64,000 nt of DNA from positions 7,449,312 through 7,513,311 of the forward strand of contig NC_044920.1 of assembly GCF_003576645.1 (NCBI RefSeq), in the 5' to 3' direction. This document shows positions 45,729 through 58,411 of this stretch, piece after piece. Made by a program: the position numbers and the translations under genes. The stretch is from Ipomoea triloba. Lineage: Eukaryota > Streptophyta > Magnoliopsida > Solanales > Convolvulaceae. How positions within the stretch are numbered: the stretch's first letter is position 1; each line of letters starts with the position of its first letter. Below the pieces are notes generated by a model. That model was not told the origin of the DNA. It saw only the letters and a list, made by a program, of their open reading frames with translations, and did not search any database.

Positions 45729-46879
45729 CGTAGATTGCTAGTTATTTTGCACAGTACAACTAAAAAGATGGATAGTTAAATAAGGTATTATCATTCAAAA
45801 TCTTGTAATACAAAGTTACAATACAATGTTTTTCCATTAGAAATTACCAATCAAAGTAATGTGATTAAAATATATAATTATAGAAAACATTTGATTGTTC
45901 ACTACAATCACTCTGAAAATTGTAATTTTACATACGTGATACGCCCATGGCAAAATTGACCTAGCTACTTGAAACCTTATCAGCAAAAATTAAAGCATAT
46001 TGAGGTGTTAAAATCAAACTAAATCACAGTACTACAAAATACTCTATGGAATGCAGACTACACCATAAGGATCTCCAACATGCAGAATGAATCAACTAAA
46101 AATTAAATCATACCGCATACCATAACAATTCTACGCGTGTTAAAGTTCGATCTTCGACTTCGTAGAATTACAGATTATAGATCTCTAACTAATAGTGAGA
46201 GCACAGATATTGGTACGTTGTGAGAGAAGAGTCATTTCTCATCATTATATAGTGGAGGATAAACATAATATGGAAGATTTTTCAAAAGGAAAGTATAATT
46301 AATTTTAATTTTATGTAAATATAGATGATTGACATGTAAAAATTTTACTACAATATTATATAATTTTTTCATTCTAATATAGTTAATTACATGTCAATTA
46401 TATAATATATATAGATATATAGATATAGATATAGATTATCATATCACTAATCACCAATCACCAATTAATAATATCAATATCAATCTATATAAATATAAAT
46501 ATTAATATATAACAATATTACCATATCACTAATCACCAATCACCAATTAATTATTCTTTTTTAAAATAATCACCAATTAATTAATTAATATTAGTATATA
46601 TTAATATATTATATATTAATATATTAATATAAGAATAATACCATATACCATATTATCAATTATCAATTATATATCACCAATCACCCATCACCCATTAATA
46701 TTAACAATATTACCATATTATCATATTATCATTATCATATATTACCATAATAATATTATAGGATGGATAATTAATAAAATAATAAAATAATAAATAATAA
46801 AATAAATGATTTTACCAAAATACCCCTAAGTTTTGGGGGAAAATTTGGGAGGAGGAAATTGTTTTATATATAGTATAGA
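45729..46879 (-). mobile_element. Segment X, copy 2
   Basis: Near-identical to 40585-41735, ending in the same minus-strand Helitron-type 5' terminus at 46879. Confidence 0.5.
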
Positions 46880-49122
46880 TCAAAGATATACCTTTTTCAG
46901 GATTATAACGTTTTTGGTATTAATTGAAAATTTGAAAGTTTTTACCTTTCTTGAGATCTCTTACCATTTTATAATTTCAATATTGCACTTATTTAATCTC
47001 ATCCATTGTGTATAAATACACTCTATGGAAGGCATAACAATATCAAGGATGTTCTTCGTCATGTAATTCTACCTATTGATGAGTTTGTTTTAACTTTTTT
47101 ACTACCATGTAATATTATATTATACTAAATAATATAATGGTCATGTGATGTGTAATACTGAGAGAAGACGAAGAGGATTCACAAGCAATGCCTATTGCTG
47201 TATTTGTAGAGATAAAGAGGACGACATTGATCATGTGTTTCGTAAGTGTGAGAGGGCTAATGCAATATGGAAAAGGTTGCTCTCGGTGGCAGAATACCAG
47301 AGACTTAGCCGACTCCAGTTCACAGAATGGGTGGACATAAACTTAAAAGGTAATGTCTGCAGCACGTTTGATGGTGATTGGAGATCAGTATTCAATTTGC
47401 GGTAAATGTTTGGTGGATTTGGAGATGGCGTATTCAATTTGCGGTAAATGTTTGGTGGATTTGGAGATGGCGTATTCAATTTGCGGTAAATGTTTGGTGG
47501 ATTTGGAGATGGCGAAACGGTGTTGTGTTCAATGTTTGGTGGATTTGGAGATGGCGAAACGGTGTTGTGTTCAACAACGAGGAGTGGGAGCTTAACCGCA
47601 AAGGTGTTAAGAAGTTGTGGATCCAAAGCAACTCTGAAATTGAAATATATATATCAATTCTATATTTAAATTGAGGTGAGTGGTTCATATTTATATTGAT
47701 TTAGACTAAAAATAACGGCAATGATTCATGCTCAAAATATAATTTGACATTACTAAATTTAAATCATTGTTAATTTGATATCACTTCACAATTAGCTGCA
47801 ATAATTTTATTTTACGAAATTTAACAATCTAATAAATTTTAACAATTAACTCAAAGAACGTATAAATACCCATTTGGGAGTTTCGAATCGTGCTAATCCC
47901 TTCTTCCACAATGTTCTTTTACGTTTTACTGTAAGTATAGTTCAAAATATTTATCATGACTCTCACTTTTTTAGCAATACTTTTTAAATTTGTTAGAGTG
48001 ATAATTATGAGCCAACGATGCTTATTTGTTTTTCTAACAGTAGAATTAACGAGCAACAACCCGAATATTATTTTACAAAGAATGGTAGTTCTTCATTTCT
48101 TAGCTTCATGTATTTATTTATTTCTTTATCATTTTTTTTGAGGGTATTTCTTTATTATTTTTATAATATCATTTTATTTATTTTCGTCAAAGACTTTGCT
48201 AGATCTTCTTCATACTAATTAGTAGGGTGCTTATGTCCAAAGAGTGAGATAGTCTCCCTATGAGGTTTTTTTGAAGCACACAAAAAAAAAAAAAGACTAA
48301 AGATCGTTACGCACAGTAATATTTTATTAAAATATTTTTAGATTTTATGTTATTAATTTTATAATGAAGGTTGGATGCAGTTGTATTTGATTAACAACAT
48401 CAAAAAACTTGCAATTATTGTTTATGTACTCATGTACATATTATCGAAATTGTTATAAAAGTGCATACATTTTTTTATACTTTTAAAAGTTAATGATTTC
48501 ATTTAACTATAATACATACCTATTAAACTATATTGTTACATGTCAATTTTTTTTTACTCCATCTAACTTTTAAAAATAGTCTTGAAGTATTACTACTATA
48601 TATAAATTTATCCATGTGATGTTGATTTTTAAAGTTTAAAAATGTGAAAGGTAAAATATATTATTATTATTATTATGATTTCAGCATTCGACTAATGAAA
48701 ATTTTAAATATTATTGCATTCATTTAAAAAAAAATTTTGTACAACTTTTATAAAATATGATACATTTTAAAAAATTTCAAATCTAATATAGTATGGATTA
48801 TTTAAATATTAGGAGCGCAAAATAAATTTATTTAAGTTAATAACATAATTGTTGTTAGCTCCATAACAGTGTGGTAACACGTTTTCCCGTAGTTCACGTG
48901 CCAAGTTCACCAAAACAAAAATTAATTGCTACAATGCTTACTCATTAAGAAAATTTATTTTACAATTGTCTAAACTCATACTCTTAAGTAAAAATTTAAA
49001 AATATTCCTAAATACGTAATATAGTTAGGGACTATATTAATCCATACAAATTTAAAAATTAAATTATTTTAATTTGTAAATCCATGACTATATTAATCCA
49101 TACAAATTTAAAAATTAAATTT
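46880..49122. repeat. Repeat unit Y, copy B2
   Basis: Matches copy B1, and the copy after the N at 49171 almost perfectly, but ends at AAATT with TGTAACACCCC attached (49123-49170), the copy A configuration. Confidence 0.8.
47145..47640 (+). pseudogene. LINE RT zinc-binding fragment with internal tandem repeat, copy B2
   Basis: zf-RVT part as in the other copies. At about 47388-47570 a 42-bp phrase (encoding YSICGKCLVDLEMA in one frame) is repeated three to four times, in frame because 42 is divisible by three. The other copies have it once. Confidence 0.7.
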
Positions 49123-49170
49123 GTAACACCCCAATTTTCACATCTTGGATTTATTACAAAATCTTAAAAA
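49123..49170 (-). repeat. Start of a minus-strand solo-LTR copy, cut at a single N
   Basis: Identical for 48 bp to the start at 34648, then the N at 49171. Confidence 0.7.
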
Positions 49171-49171
49171 N

Positions 49172-51032
49172 GAGATCAGTATTCAATTTGCGGTAAATGT
49201 TTGGTGGATTTGGAGATGGCGAAACGGTGTTGTGTTCAACAACGAGGAGTGGGAGCTTAACCGCAAAGGTGTTAAGAAGTTGTGGATCCAAAGCAACTCT
49301 GAAATTGAAATATATATATCAATTCTATATTTAAATTGAGGTGAGTGGTTCATATTTATATTGATTTAGACTAAAAATAACGGCAATGATTCATGCTCAA
49401 AATATAATTTGACATTACTAAATTTAAATCATTGTTAATTTGATATCACTTCACAATTAGCTGCAATAATTTTATTTTACGAAATTTAACAATCTAATAA
49501 ATTTTAACAATTAACTCAAAGAACGTATAAATACCCATTTGGGAGTTTCGAATCGTGCTAATCCCTTCTTCCACAATGTTCTTTTACGTTTTACTGTAAG
49601 TATAGTTCAAAATATTTATCATGACTCTCACTTTTTTAGCAATACTTTTTAAATTTGTTAGAGTGATAATTATGAGCCAACGATGCTTATTTGTTTTTCT
49701 AACAGTAGAATTAACGAGCAACAACCCGAATATTATTTTACAAAGAATGGTAGTTCTTCATTTCTTAGCTTCATGTATTTATTTATTTCTTTATCATTTT
49801 TTTTGAGGGTATTTCTTTATTATTTTTATAATATCATTTTATTTATTTTCGTCAAAGACTTTGCTAGATCTTCTTCATACTAATTAGTAGGGTGCTTATG
49901 TCCAAAGAGTGAGATAGTCTCCCTATGAGGTTTTTTTGAAGCACACAAAAAAAAAAAAAGACTAAAGATCGTTACGCACAGTAATATTTTATTAAAATAT
50001 TTTTAGATTTTATGTTATTAATTTTATAATGAAGGTTGGATGCAGTTGTATTTGATTAACAACATCAAAAAACTTGCAATTATTGTTTATGTACTCATGT
50101 ACATATTATCGAAATTGTTATAAAAGTGCATACATTTTTTTATACTTTTAAAAGTTAATGATTTCATTTAACTATAATACATACCTATTAAACTATATTG
50201 TTACATGTCAATTTTTTTTTACTCCATCTAACTTTTAAAAATAGTCTTGAAGTATTACTACTATATATAAATTTATCCATGTGATGTTGATTTTTAAAGT
50301 TTAAAAATGTGAAAGGTAAAATATATTATTATTATTATTATGATTTCAGCATTCGACTAATGAAAATTTTAAATATTATTGCATTCATTTAAAAAAAAAT
50401 TTTGTACAACTTTTATAAAATATGATACATTTTAAAAAATTTCAAATCTAATATAGTATGGATTATTTAAATATTAGGAGCGCAAAATAAATTTATTTAA
50501 GTTAATAACATAATTGTTGTTAGCTCCATAACAGTGTGGTAACACGTTTTCCCGTAGTTCACGTGCCAAGTTCACCAAAACAAAAATTAATTGCTACAAT
50601 GCTTACTCATTAAGAAAATTTATTTTACAATTGTCTAAACTCATACTCTTAAGTAAAAATTTAAAAATATTCCTAAATACGTAATATAGTTAGGGACTAT
50701 ATTAATCCATACAAATTTAAAAATTAAATTATTTTAATTTGTAAATCCATGACTATATTAATCCATACAAATTTAAAAATTAAATTCTTTTAATTTGTAA
50801 ATCCATTTCTTTAATTATGCGTAGTAAAATATGAAATATAATTAAGAAAATGGAATTATAAAATTAACAAAACTTGTGTTCATAACTATTTAGAAATTTT
50901 TTAAAATACATACTTATATTTATGCATTATATTAATCATACAAAATTAAAATGCTAATTTTTAAAATTTTTAAACGTGACTATTTTAATTATAAATCCAT
51001 CAATATTATATTATAATTACGGAAATTATATT
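49172..51032. repeat. Second copy of Y (from 47381 on) after a single N
   Basis: GAGATCAGTATTCAATTTGC after the N equals 47381. The rest matches 47381-49122 almost base for base but without the 42-bp repeats and without the LTR at the AAATT site, continuing instead to the LTR at 51033. It includes a LINE fragment remnant (49190-49330). Confidence 0.8.
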
Positions 51033-54000
51033 TGTAACCCCTCGGTTTTTCCGACAAAGTTAGGGTTCGAAAAATATTTTTTAGGCTATAATATTTATGA
51101 GATGATCTCTCGGTACTTCAGAAGGATTTTTTTTATAAGTGAGGCTAATTATTAATAAAGCTGCGGTCTACATACCGGTCACGAACCGTAAAATTTTTAA
51201 GGATATATATACAGTTCGAATTTTCCTAGAAAATGGATTATTAAGTATAATACGATTAAGCCTGAACTTCTAGTTAGTTCAAGTGAAAATTTAAACGGAC
51301 TGTAAGGGGTAAAATTGTTACGGACCTTGTGCCTATATTTCGCGAGATACCGAAAAATTCCCAATTTTAGTGATTATCGACGGGATTATTTTTAGGATAA
51401 TTTTGGTGTTAGAATTTTTCCGAATTAAGCTATAATCATCCGAACTTTCATCTGATTTAACCCCAAACTGGCAAAATAAATGTTGTTCTTCAAGGAGCCA
51501 CCATAGGGAGATGACAAGTGGCAATCATAATCACCACTTGGTTGGATCATTAATGGCATGTCATAATAGGTATGGGAATGTTGCACTTGTTACTTAATTC
51601 TCAAGCTAAACTAAACATCACCCCTCTCTCTCCTACTCCATAATTCGAAAATAGCATAAGGGAGGAGAAGAAAGAAAATAGTTTAGTCTTCCACTTGTGA
51701 TCAAGAACTCCCAAGCATTTCTTCAACTCAAGTGTTCTAAGTGTAGGTAAGACTTTAGACTTTGTTTGGTTAAATCCTTCCTAGAACTTAAGTGTAAACT
51801 AAAGGTGCATGAAAATGTTGTTATTATGGTGATTTTTCTAGGATCTTTGGTGAAGGACTCAAAGGAGGAAACCAACAACTATTACGGTTTTTAAGATCTT
51901 CCAAAGAGGTAAGGAATCCCTTAAGTTGGTTTAGTCACTTGAAGGTGAACAAATGCTAGTAAATTATGTGACTAGGAATTTTATGCGAAAATTATGTGTT
52001 AAGTTTGTGGATCTACTAGTTGACTCAAGAAACCACACTTTGGATTTTTGGTAATTTTTGTATACATGTTCATAGCTAATTTATGCATGTATATGTTGTA
52101 TTTATGCCCATATAGGCTTATACTTGTGAAAATAGTGAAAGGAAATCAGGATAGATTCTGGCAGTAACTTCCGAGATTTATTGGGAAAATTTGGTAAGGT
52201 ATTTTGACTCCATTTTTCTCAGATATGTAGTTCAATAAGTGTAGAACCCGCATATAAAATTTCATAATGATCGGAGTAGTATAAGTATGGTTTTCGAATT
52301 TTTTTCCAAAACTGGTCCAGAGAGAGAAATTCTGGACAGCACACTGCCAAGGGCAAAAATGGAATTTTCTGTGTTTATTCGTGGATCAAAATGACCAAAA
52401 CTTTTTATGGACATCAAGTACTATAAGTTGGGGTTCTACCATAAACATTTCAAGTGAAAAAGAGTTCGGGAACTATTTTTACCGGCTCAATCTTTCGGAC
52501 TGCGCCAAGCTGGAATTTTCTGAAAAAGAATGGTTAGGAACAATTTTGACAAAAATATGTTGTAATAAAAATAGTAACGAAATTTTGGAATGTCATAATC
52601 AATTTGGAAGAAGAATTGTGTTTTTAAGAAACAAGTGTGACTCTTGTCACTTGGAAATTTCGTGGTGAAAAGCCATTGACAAATGTGTGTATTTTGGAAA
52701 CATATTTGGATAAGTATAATTGTTTCGAGTCGTCATGTGAATATGCTAATGTGAGGTGTCTTGTATGATTAATTCATACTGTAGAGCGAAGTCTATTCGC
52801 TGAGTGAATGGTGAGATGTCTTGTATGATTAATTCATACTGCAGAGCGAAGTCTATTCGCTGAGTGAATGGTGAGATGTCTTGTATGATTAATTCATACT
52901 GGAGAGCGAAGTCTATTCGCTGAGTGAATGGTGCGATGTCTTGTATGATTAATTCATACTGCAGACCGAAGTCTATTCGCTGAGTGAATGGTGAGGAGTC
53001 TTGTATGATTAATTCATACTGCAGAGCGAAATCTATTCGCTGAGTGAATGGTGAGATGTCTTGTATGATTAATTCATACTGCAGAGCGAAGTCTATTAGC
53101 TGAGTGAATGGTGAGGTGTCTTGTATGATTAATTCATACTGCAGAGCGAAGTCTATTCGCTGAGTGAATGATGAAATGTCTTGTATGATTAATTCATACT
53201 GCAGAGCGAAGTCTATTCGCTGAGTGAATGGTGAGGTGTCTTGTATGATTAATTCATACTGCAGAGCGAAGTCTATTCGCTGAGTGAATGGTGAAATGTC
53301 TTGTATGATTAATTCATACTGCAGAGCGAAGTCTATTCGCTGAGTGAATGGTGAGGTGTCTTGTATGATTAATTCATACTGCAGAGCGAAGTCTATTCGC
53401 TGAGTGAATGGTGAGATGTCTTGTATGATTTATTCATACTGCAGAGCGAAGTCTATTCGCTGAGTGAATGGCGAGATGTCTTGTATGATTTATTCATACT
53501 GCAGAGCGAAGTCTATTCGCTGAGTGAATGGCGAGATGTCTTGTATGATTTATTCATACTGCAGAGCGAAGTCTATTCGCTGAGTGAATGGCGAGATGTC
53601 TTGTATGATTTATTCATACTGCAGAGCGAAGTCTATTCGCTGAGTGAATGGCGAGATGTCTTGTATGATTTATTCATACTGCAGAGCGAAGTCTATTCGC
53701 TGAGTGAATGGCGAGATGTCTTGTATGATTTATTCATACTGCAGAGCGAAGTCTATTCGCTGAGTGAATGGCGAGATGTCTTTGTATGATTAATTCATAC
53801 TGCAGAGCGAAGTCTATTCGTTGAGAGAATTAGTGAGCATTAAAAGGTTGTGTGTCCCGAACAATGATGTGTGTGTTGTGATTCTCACTTTGGATTGAGT
53901 GGAAATTCTCGGAAATGAAAGTTTTGCAAACTTGTCCGAAAGGACATGAAAATGATATGAGCGGCAGTTATGCCATGGTATTTAACTGAGAAAACTTTAC

Positions 54001-54485
54001 ATGATTTAACTCGTATACTCTGCTATACTTTCTTTTATTGATAATCTGGTTACAGGTAGATTTTCAACTTATGGAAAAAGCTACAGTTTTCTGAGAATTA
54101 TGTCTTTCGAAACCTTTGTTTACTTTTGAGTGACAATGGATTTCCTTACTTAGCCGTCGCGCTAACTACACTTCATTGTGTCCTTTATTAGATGTAGTCT
54201 AGCGTGGGCCTCTGTGGCCCGATGAGCTCTGAATAGGATGGGAGTCGAGGTTGAAGACTACTCTATCCTAGAATAGACACCCTGGAAGGATTAGTTCCAT
54301 ATGTACACTTTTGGATGTTGATATGGTTATTTGAGGTTGTAAGTTTAGCCTTAGCGTTTGAGTATAGGAGAGATACCTAAGCGTGGCGGTAACACCCAGT
54401 TTTCTGCTGGTTTGATGCTTCCGCAATGTATTGTACTATTAGGGATTTTGTAATAAATCCAAGAGGTGAAAATTGGAGTGTTACA
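51033..54485 (+). repeat. Complete solo LTR (3453 bp) with ATATT target duplication
   Basis: TGTAACCCCTCGGTTTTTCC to AATTGGAGTGTTACA, with ATATT at 51028-51032 and 54486-54490. The TG...CA ends and 5-bp duplication show an LTR insertion; no internal retroelement sequence remains. TGTAACA-type termini with long LTRs are common in plant Ty3/gypsy elements, but the lineage is not proven. Splice-donor-like GTAAG strings follow a purine/pyrimidine leader-like stretch near 51740, suggesting the R/U5 part. It holds the 18-unit hairpin array at 52760-53825. Confidence 0.88.
52760..53825 (+). repeat. 60-bp minisatellite, 18 units, two hairpins per unit
   Basis: Exact 60-bp period (the last unit is 61). 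Each unit has GTATGA-TTAAT-TCATAC and AGCGAA-GTCTA-TTCGCT, two inverted repeats of 6 bp arms with 5-nt loops. Units at about 53100-53400 alternate GGTGTC and AAATGTC variants (a dimer pattern), and the six units from 53420 share TTTATTC and GCGAGATG, showing recent homogenisation. The A-to-T change removes an in-frame TAA, which opens a fortuitous frame of 20-residue repeats. Confidence 0.92.
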
Positions 54486-54490
54486 ATATT

Positions 54491-54740
54491 ATAGATTTTG
54501 CCTATATACATATTAATAAATATTTTTTTGCATATATGACGTATTATACAATCATTAAAGAAATGCATCCAATTAGAATTTAAATTTACTAATACAAAAA
54601 TTAAAATTGAAATTATTCATATTGTTGGAATTATAATATATATAAAATACATTAGGAATAAATGAAATTATTTCAATTTTTCTATAAATTTATCTAAATG
54701 TGTACATGATTAATTAGAGTAACTATACTTTAAGTGTGCA
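54491..54740. other. AT-rich flank
   Basis: Short spacer between the solo LTR and a diverged LTR relative. No feature seen. Confidence 0.5.
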
Positions 54741-56597
54741 CACCCCCGCAGGAATACCTCATCCAAACGAGTTATATAGTACCCGGCGAATAGACTTCGC
54801 TCCTTCCGTATGAATGATCATACTAAATATAACAACCTTGGGCAAGGGCACTTTAAGCCACCCGAAGGCTAATCAAGGTCCTCCTCAACTTTACTAGAAA
54901 CTAAGGGTTTGAAAACATTTTCCCTTCCTTCTCATCTTCCTTGAGTCAAAAATTACTTTTTGGACATATTCCACAAAACCAAATTTCAACTTGAAATCAT
55001 TCAACACTCTTAACTTTGTCCAAAAGGTTTATTTCTCAAAACATTTTGAAAGTACACTAATTACCATACACCGGGGTAATAAAGTGTAACTATCCCACAT
55101 TATTCCATTATCACATCACATAGGTGCATAATACTTCATATATGTATATAGGCAATCAACATAACGCCTCACCCAATTTAGGCATACTCATAGGCAATCA
55201 ACATAACGCCTCACCCAATTTAGGCATACTCACATACAATCAACATAACGCCTCACCCAATTTAGGCATACTCACATAAAAGTTCACATACTACCCATAT
55301 ACATAGTATAATTTCCACAATACTCATACGTATGGGTATACAAGGTTAACATATATATCACATATATGTATATATACATGATACCACATTTTATTTTAAT
55401 TATACATACACACTCATTAGGCATGTATTTATACCCATATACGCACATATACACGATTTTCCATATACATACATCACACGTATGTACACATATATATATA
55501 CCATACTTATACGTACATACATATATCATATAATACACCTAACATCTCTAATTTAGGTATTTAGGCATATTAACTACCACATATCCTCAACATAACAATT
55601 TATTCCTATATATTATACAAAATACAATTTCATATATATTATACATACAACCATGTACACAATATTTACACCTAGATCTCACCATATTTCAACCAAACAA
55701 TCAATTATCCAATTTCAAGTGACCTTAACCTACTTAAGGGATTCCTTACCTCGAGAAAGTTTACTAACACCGTAGAAGCAAATCTTGGACTTTTTCCCCA
55801 ATTTTCACTCAAAACCCTAGGAGAAAAATTAACATCATAACAACAAATATTAAGAAACTAAGCTTAGATTCAAGGTCTAGGAAGGAAAATAAAGCTTTCT
55901 ACCGAATAAAATTAAAGTTTTACCGAAAAGCTTGAGACTTGTGAAGGAACTTTGGCTATGGAAGGTGAAGCTTTAATGGAAGAAAAGATGATCTCTCTCT
56001 CTCCCTTCTCCTTGAAATTTTCGGCCAATGAAGGGGAAAATGGGAAAAAAATGGCTTTATGATCTTAATCCCACTTGGTTGACTAGTCCACACCAACATG
56101 TGGTAAATAATTGTGACTAGTGTCACTTACTTATGGTTTGATCTTGGAAAATATCTTAGCTAGACTGATCGGGATTAAAACAGATGAATTCTCGGTAGAA
56201 ACTAATCTAAATCAAATAATTTTCGAACCCAAAAATTTATCCCAAACTGAACCTCAAAATTGGGCTAGGTTCGGTACACCACGAAATTTAGCGATGCTAC
56301 GATCAAAATAAATTTTCGCTGCTTATGAGCTAATTTAATTAAATAGGAAATTCAAGAATAATAATATGATGTCTAATAATCCATTTCCTAGGACTATCGG
56401 GTCCGAACACCAATTCCTAAAATTCTTACGGTTCGTGACCGGTACGTACGATCGCAGCTTATTAATAACTATTTTAACTAGCAAAAATTATTCTGAATAT
56501 CTATGAATCATAACTTGAGCATGCCAATGCCTTAGAATAAAATAAAATTTAAACCTCCCTCTTTTTTTTTTGAAGAAAATATTTCGGGGTATTACAG
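54741..56597 (-). repeat. Diverged relative of the solo-LTR family, truncated
   Basis: On the minus strand it starts TGTAATACCCCGAAATATTT at 56597 and shares landmarks with the 3.3-kb family: TTCGTGACCGGTACGTACG...GCAGCTTATTAATAA, AAGGGATTCCTTACCTC, and one copy of the hairpin unit (GGCGAATAGACTTCGC, GTATGAATGATCATAC) at 54784-54825. A unit of about 51 bp (CAATCAACATAACGCCTCAC) is repeated three times at 55149-55275. The other end is missing. Confidence 0.65.
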
Positions 56598-56922
56598 GTA
56601 ATATTTCAATAACAATATTCTACATCATCAATAGTAAAGGCATATTTTAAACGATATTAAAGGTAAATTAAAAATGAAACAGAAATATTTCAATAATAAT
56701 ATTCTACATCATCAATTAAAAATGGAACGGAAATTAGGTAAAAATATCCCTGCATCTCATATTTTAATTGACTGAAAAAAAAAAGAATAATTGGTTGAAA
56801 ATGAATCTGATATTACTAATTGGCATAATATATAAAAGGATCACTAATTGACTGATATTCTACCATTATATATTTTTTTATTGTTTTCTGTAATTTCTCA
56901 TCTTTCTCTTTATTGCTTAGTA

Positions 56923-57057
56923 ATGGAGTCAAATTACGTCCCTCAAGACAAGGAAAAGCACTATAAGACTCTGGTTGATGCGTTGTTATTTGGCCAAGGA
57001 ATATCAACATGTTGCCATCAACCAACAAACACTGTCATGATAATCTATGACTCCAAG
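56923..57057 (+). pseudogene. Exon-like piece (unknown), splice donor at end
   Basis: ATG at 56923 opens MESNYVPQDKEKHYKTLVDA and runs 45 codons to AAG|GTACAT, a plausible splice donor. No domain recognised. It may be the first exon of the same captured gene as the RPA-like exon at 57646. Confidence 0.35.
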
Positions 57058-57645
57058 GTACATATTGCATTTATACTCTTTTTTTTTTTACAGCATTGAA
57101 TTATAAAAATATTGGACTAATACTATAGTTTAAACTCATACTATAATTTAGACTCATACTCATACTATATTGGTTGAATGCTTTATTTCAGAATACTTAA
57201 ATTTATGTTAGACAATCATACTTCAATATACATCACAAAATTTAATCACATAATGGATTTGCTATCCACAAAATATAATCACAAGTACAAAATGAATTTG
57301 TTACTCATAGAATATAAATTTATATTATTTATTAATATTGGATTAGTACTATAGTTTAGACTTATACTATAATTTAGACTCATACTCATAGTATATTAGT
57401 TAAATGGCTTATTTTAGAATACTGAATTTTTACTTTATGTTGTATGTTGTATATTAGACAATCAAACTTCAGTATACATCATAGAATATAATCACATAAT
57501 GGATTTGTTATCCACAGTATATAATCACATAATGAATTATTACTATTTTTTAGTATATTCATGATAGAAAAAATATAAAATTTATAATATTTATTTATTA
57601 ATTAATATTAATATTAATATTAATATTTATGGGTGATTCCCTCAG

Positions 57646-57768
57646 GGAATTTGTATTCATTTACAAATTTCTAAAGAATTTGTCAAACAAATCAACAAAG
57701 TCTTGAAAGAAGGGAAAATCTATAATATTCACAATTTTGTTGTGCAAACCTCTCAAAGACATGTTTAA
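57646..57768 (+). pseudogene. RPA1/DUF223-like exon fragment in Helitron
   Basis: After a splice-acceptor-like TTCCCTCAG, an open stretch reads ISKEFVKQINKVLKEGKIYN and IHNFVVQTSQRHV, then stop. The pattern (I-P/S-K, then L-K-E-G-x-I/V-Y, then N-F-x-V) fits the OB-fold of plant RPA1-like DUF223 proteins, which plant Helitrons often carry. Only about 40 codons remain, so it is a fragment. Confidence 0.5.
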
Positions 57769-57948
57769 ACTCAAGGATTTTGAGTGTTGAAGGCTCCGTA
57801 TAATATTTGATGATCTAATTTAAATAATTATATATCAATCAAAATATTTTTAATATATTATAACAAATCCATTCCGTGCATCGCACCGGCGAAAATACTA
57901 GTATTGTTAATATTAATTGGTGATTGGTGATTGGTGATATATTCATAA

Positions 57949-58369
57949 TCTATACTATATATTCGTAAACATATATATTATTCTTAATCAAATCAAATCA
58001 TGTATTATAATCTATACTATATGTATAAAATATATTATTTTATATTACTATATTATAATTATAATATTATAATCATAATATTATAATATTATAATATTAT
58101 TTTGTAACATCCATACTATTATTTTGTAACCTCCATTATATTATAATATTATAATATATTTTCATATATTTTGTACGTATAGATTAGAATATATTTTGAA
58201 ATGGCATTTAAAAATTAGGAAAAAATATATTCTAATCTATATGTATAAAATATATTATTTTATATTAAAAGAACGAAAAAAATGTAAAAAAACAAAAACA
58301 AAAACAAAAAGTCTCCAGATTGGTGAAAAAAGACATGAAGCACGTATTACTATGAAAGTTATACATCTT

Positions 58370-58411
<42 letters not shown>

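Larger units (their letters stand above)
56598..57901 (+). mobile_element. Helitron, 3' end at 57901, with captured exon-like pieces
   Basis: The 3' terminus is a short hairpin CCGTGCATCGCACCGG followed by CGAAAATACTAG and T, the standard plant Helitron end. The 5' end is not located; 56598-56800 repeats the phrases seen inverted at 38700-39070. It contains the two exon-like pieces listed separately. Confidence 0.6.

Noticed and set aside
52381..52668. Open frame of about 95 codons in the solo LTR, also open at 61194-61628
   Set aside because: Differences between copies are mostly amino-acid changing, the frame begins without an ATG in at least one copy, and it has no domain. Likely chance openness in an LTR.
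53421..53789. 122-codon repeat protein
   Set aside because: Produced by the 60-bp minisatellite after a single base change; no promoter or start context. Kept only as an observation on repeat evolution.
52760..53825. CRISPR-like array (regular direct repeats)
   Set aside because: The units are contiguous without unique spacers, and this is a plant LTR. It is a minisatellite.
55284..55538. Cys/Tyr-rich 84-codon minus ORF
   Set aside because: Comes from TA/CATA-rich simple sequence inside the diverged LTR; no domain or promoter.
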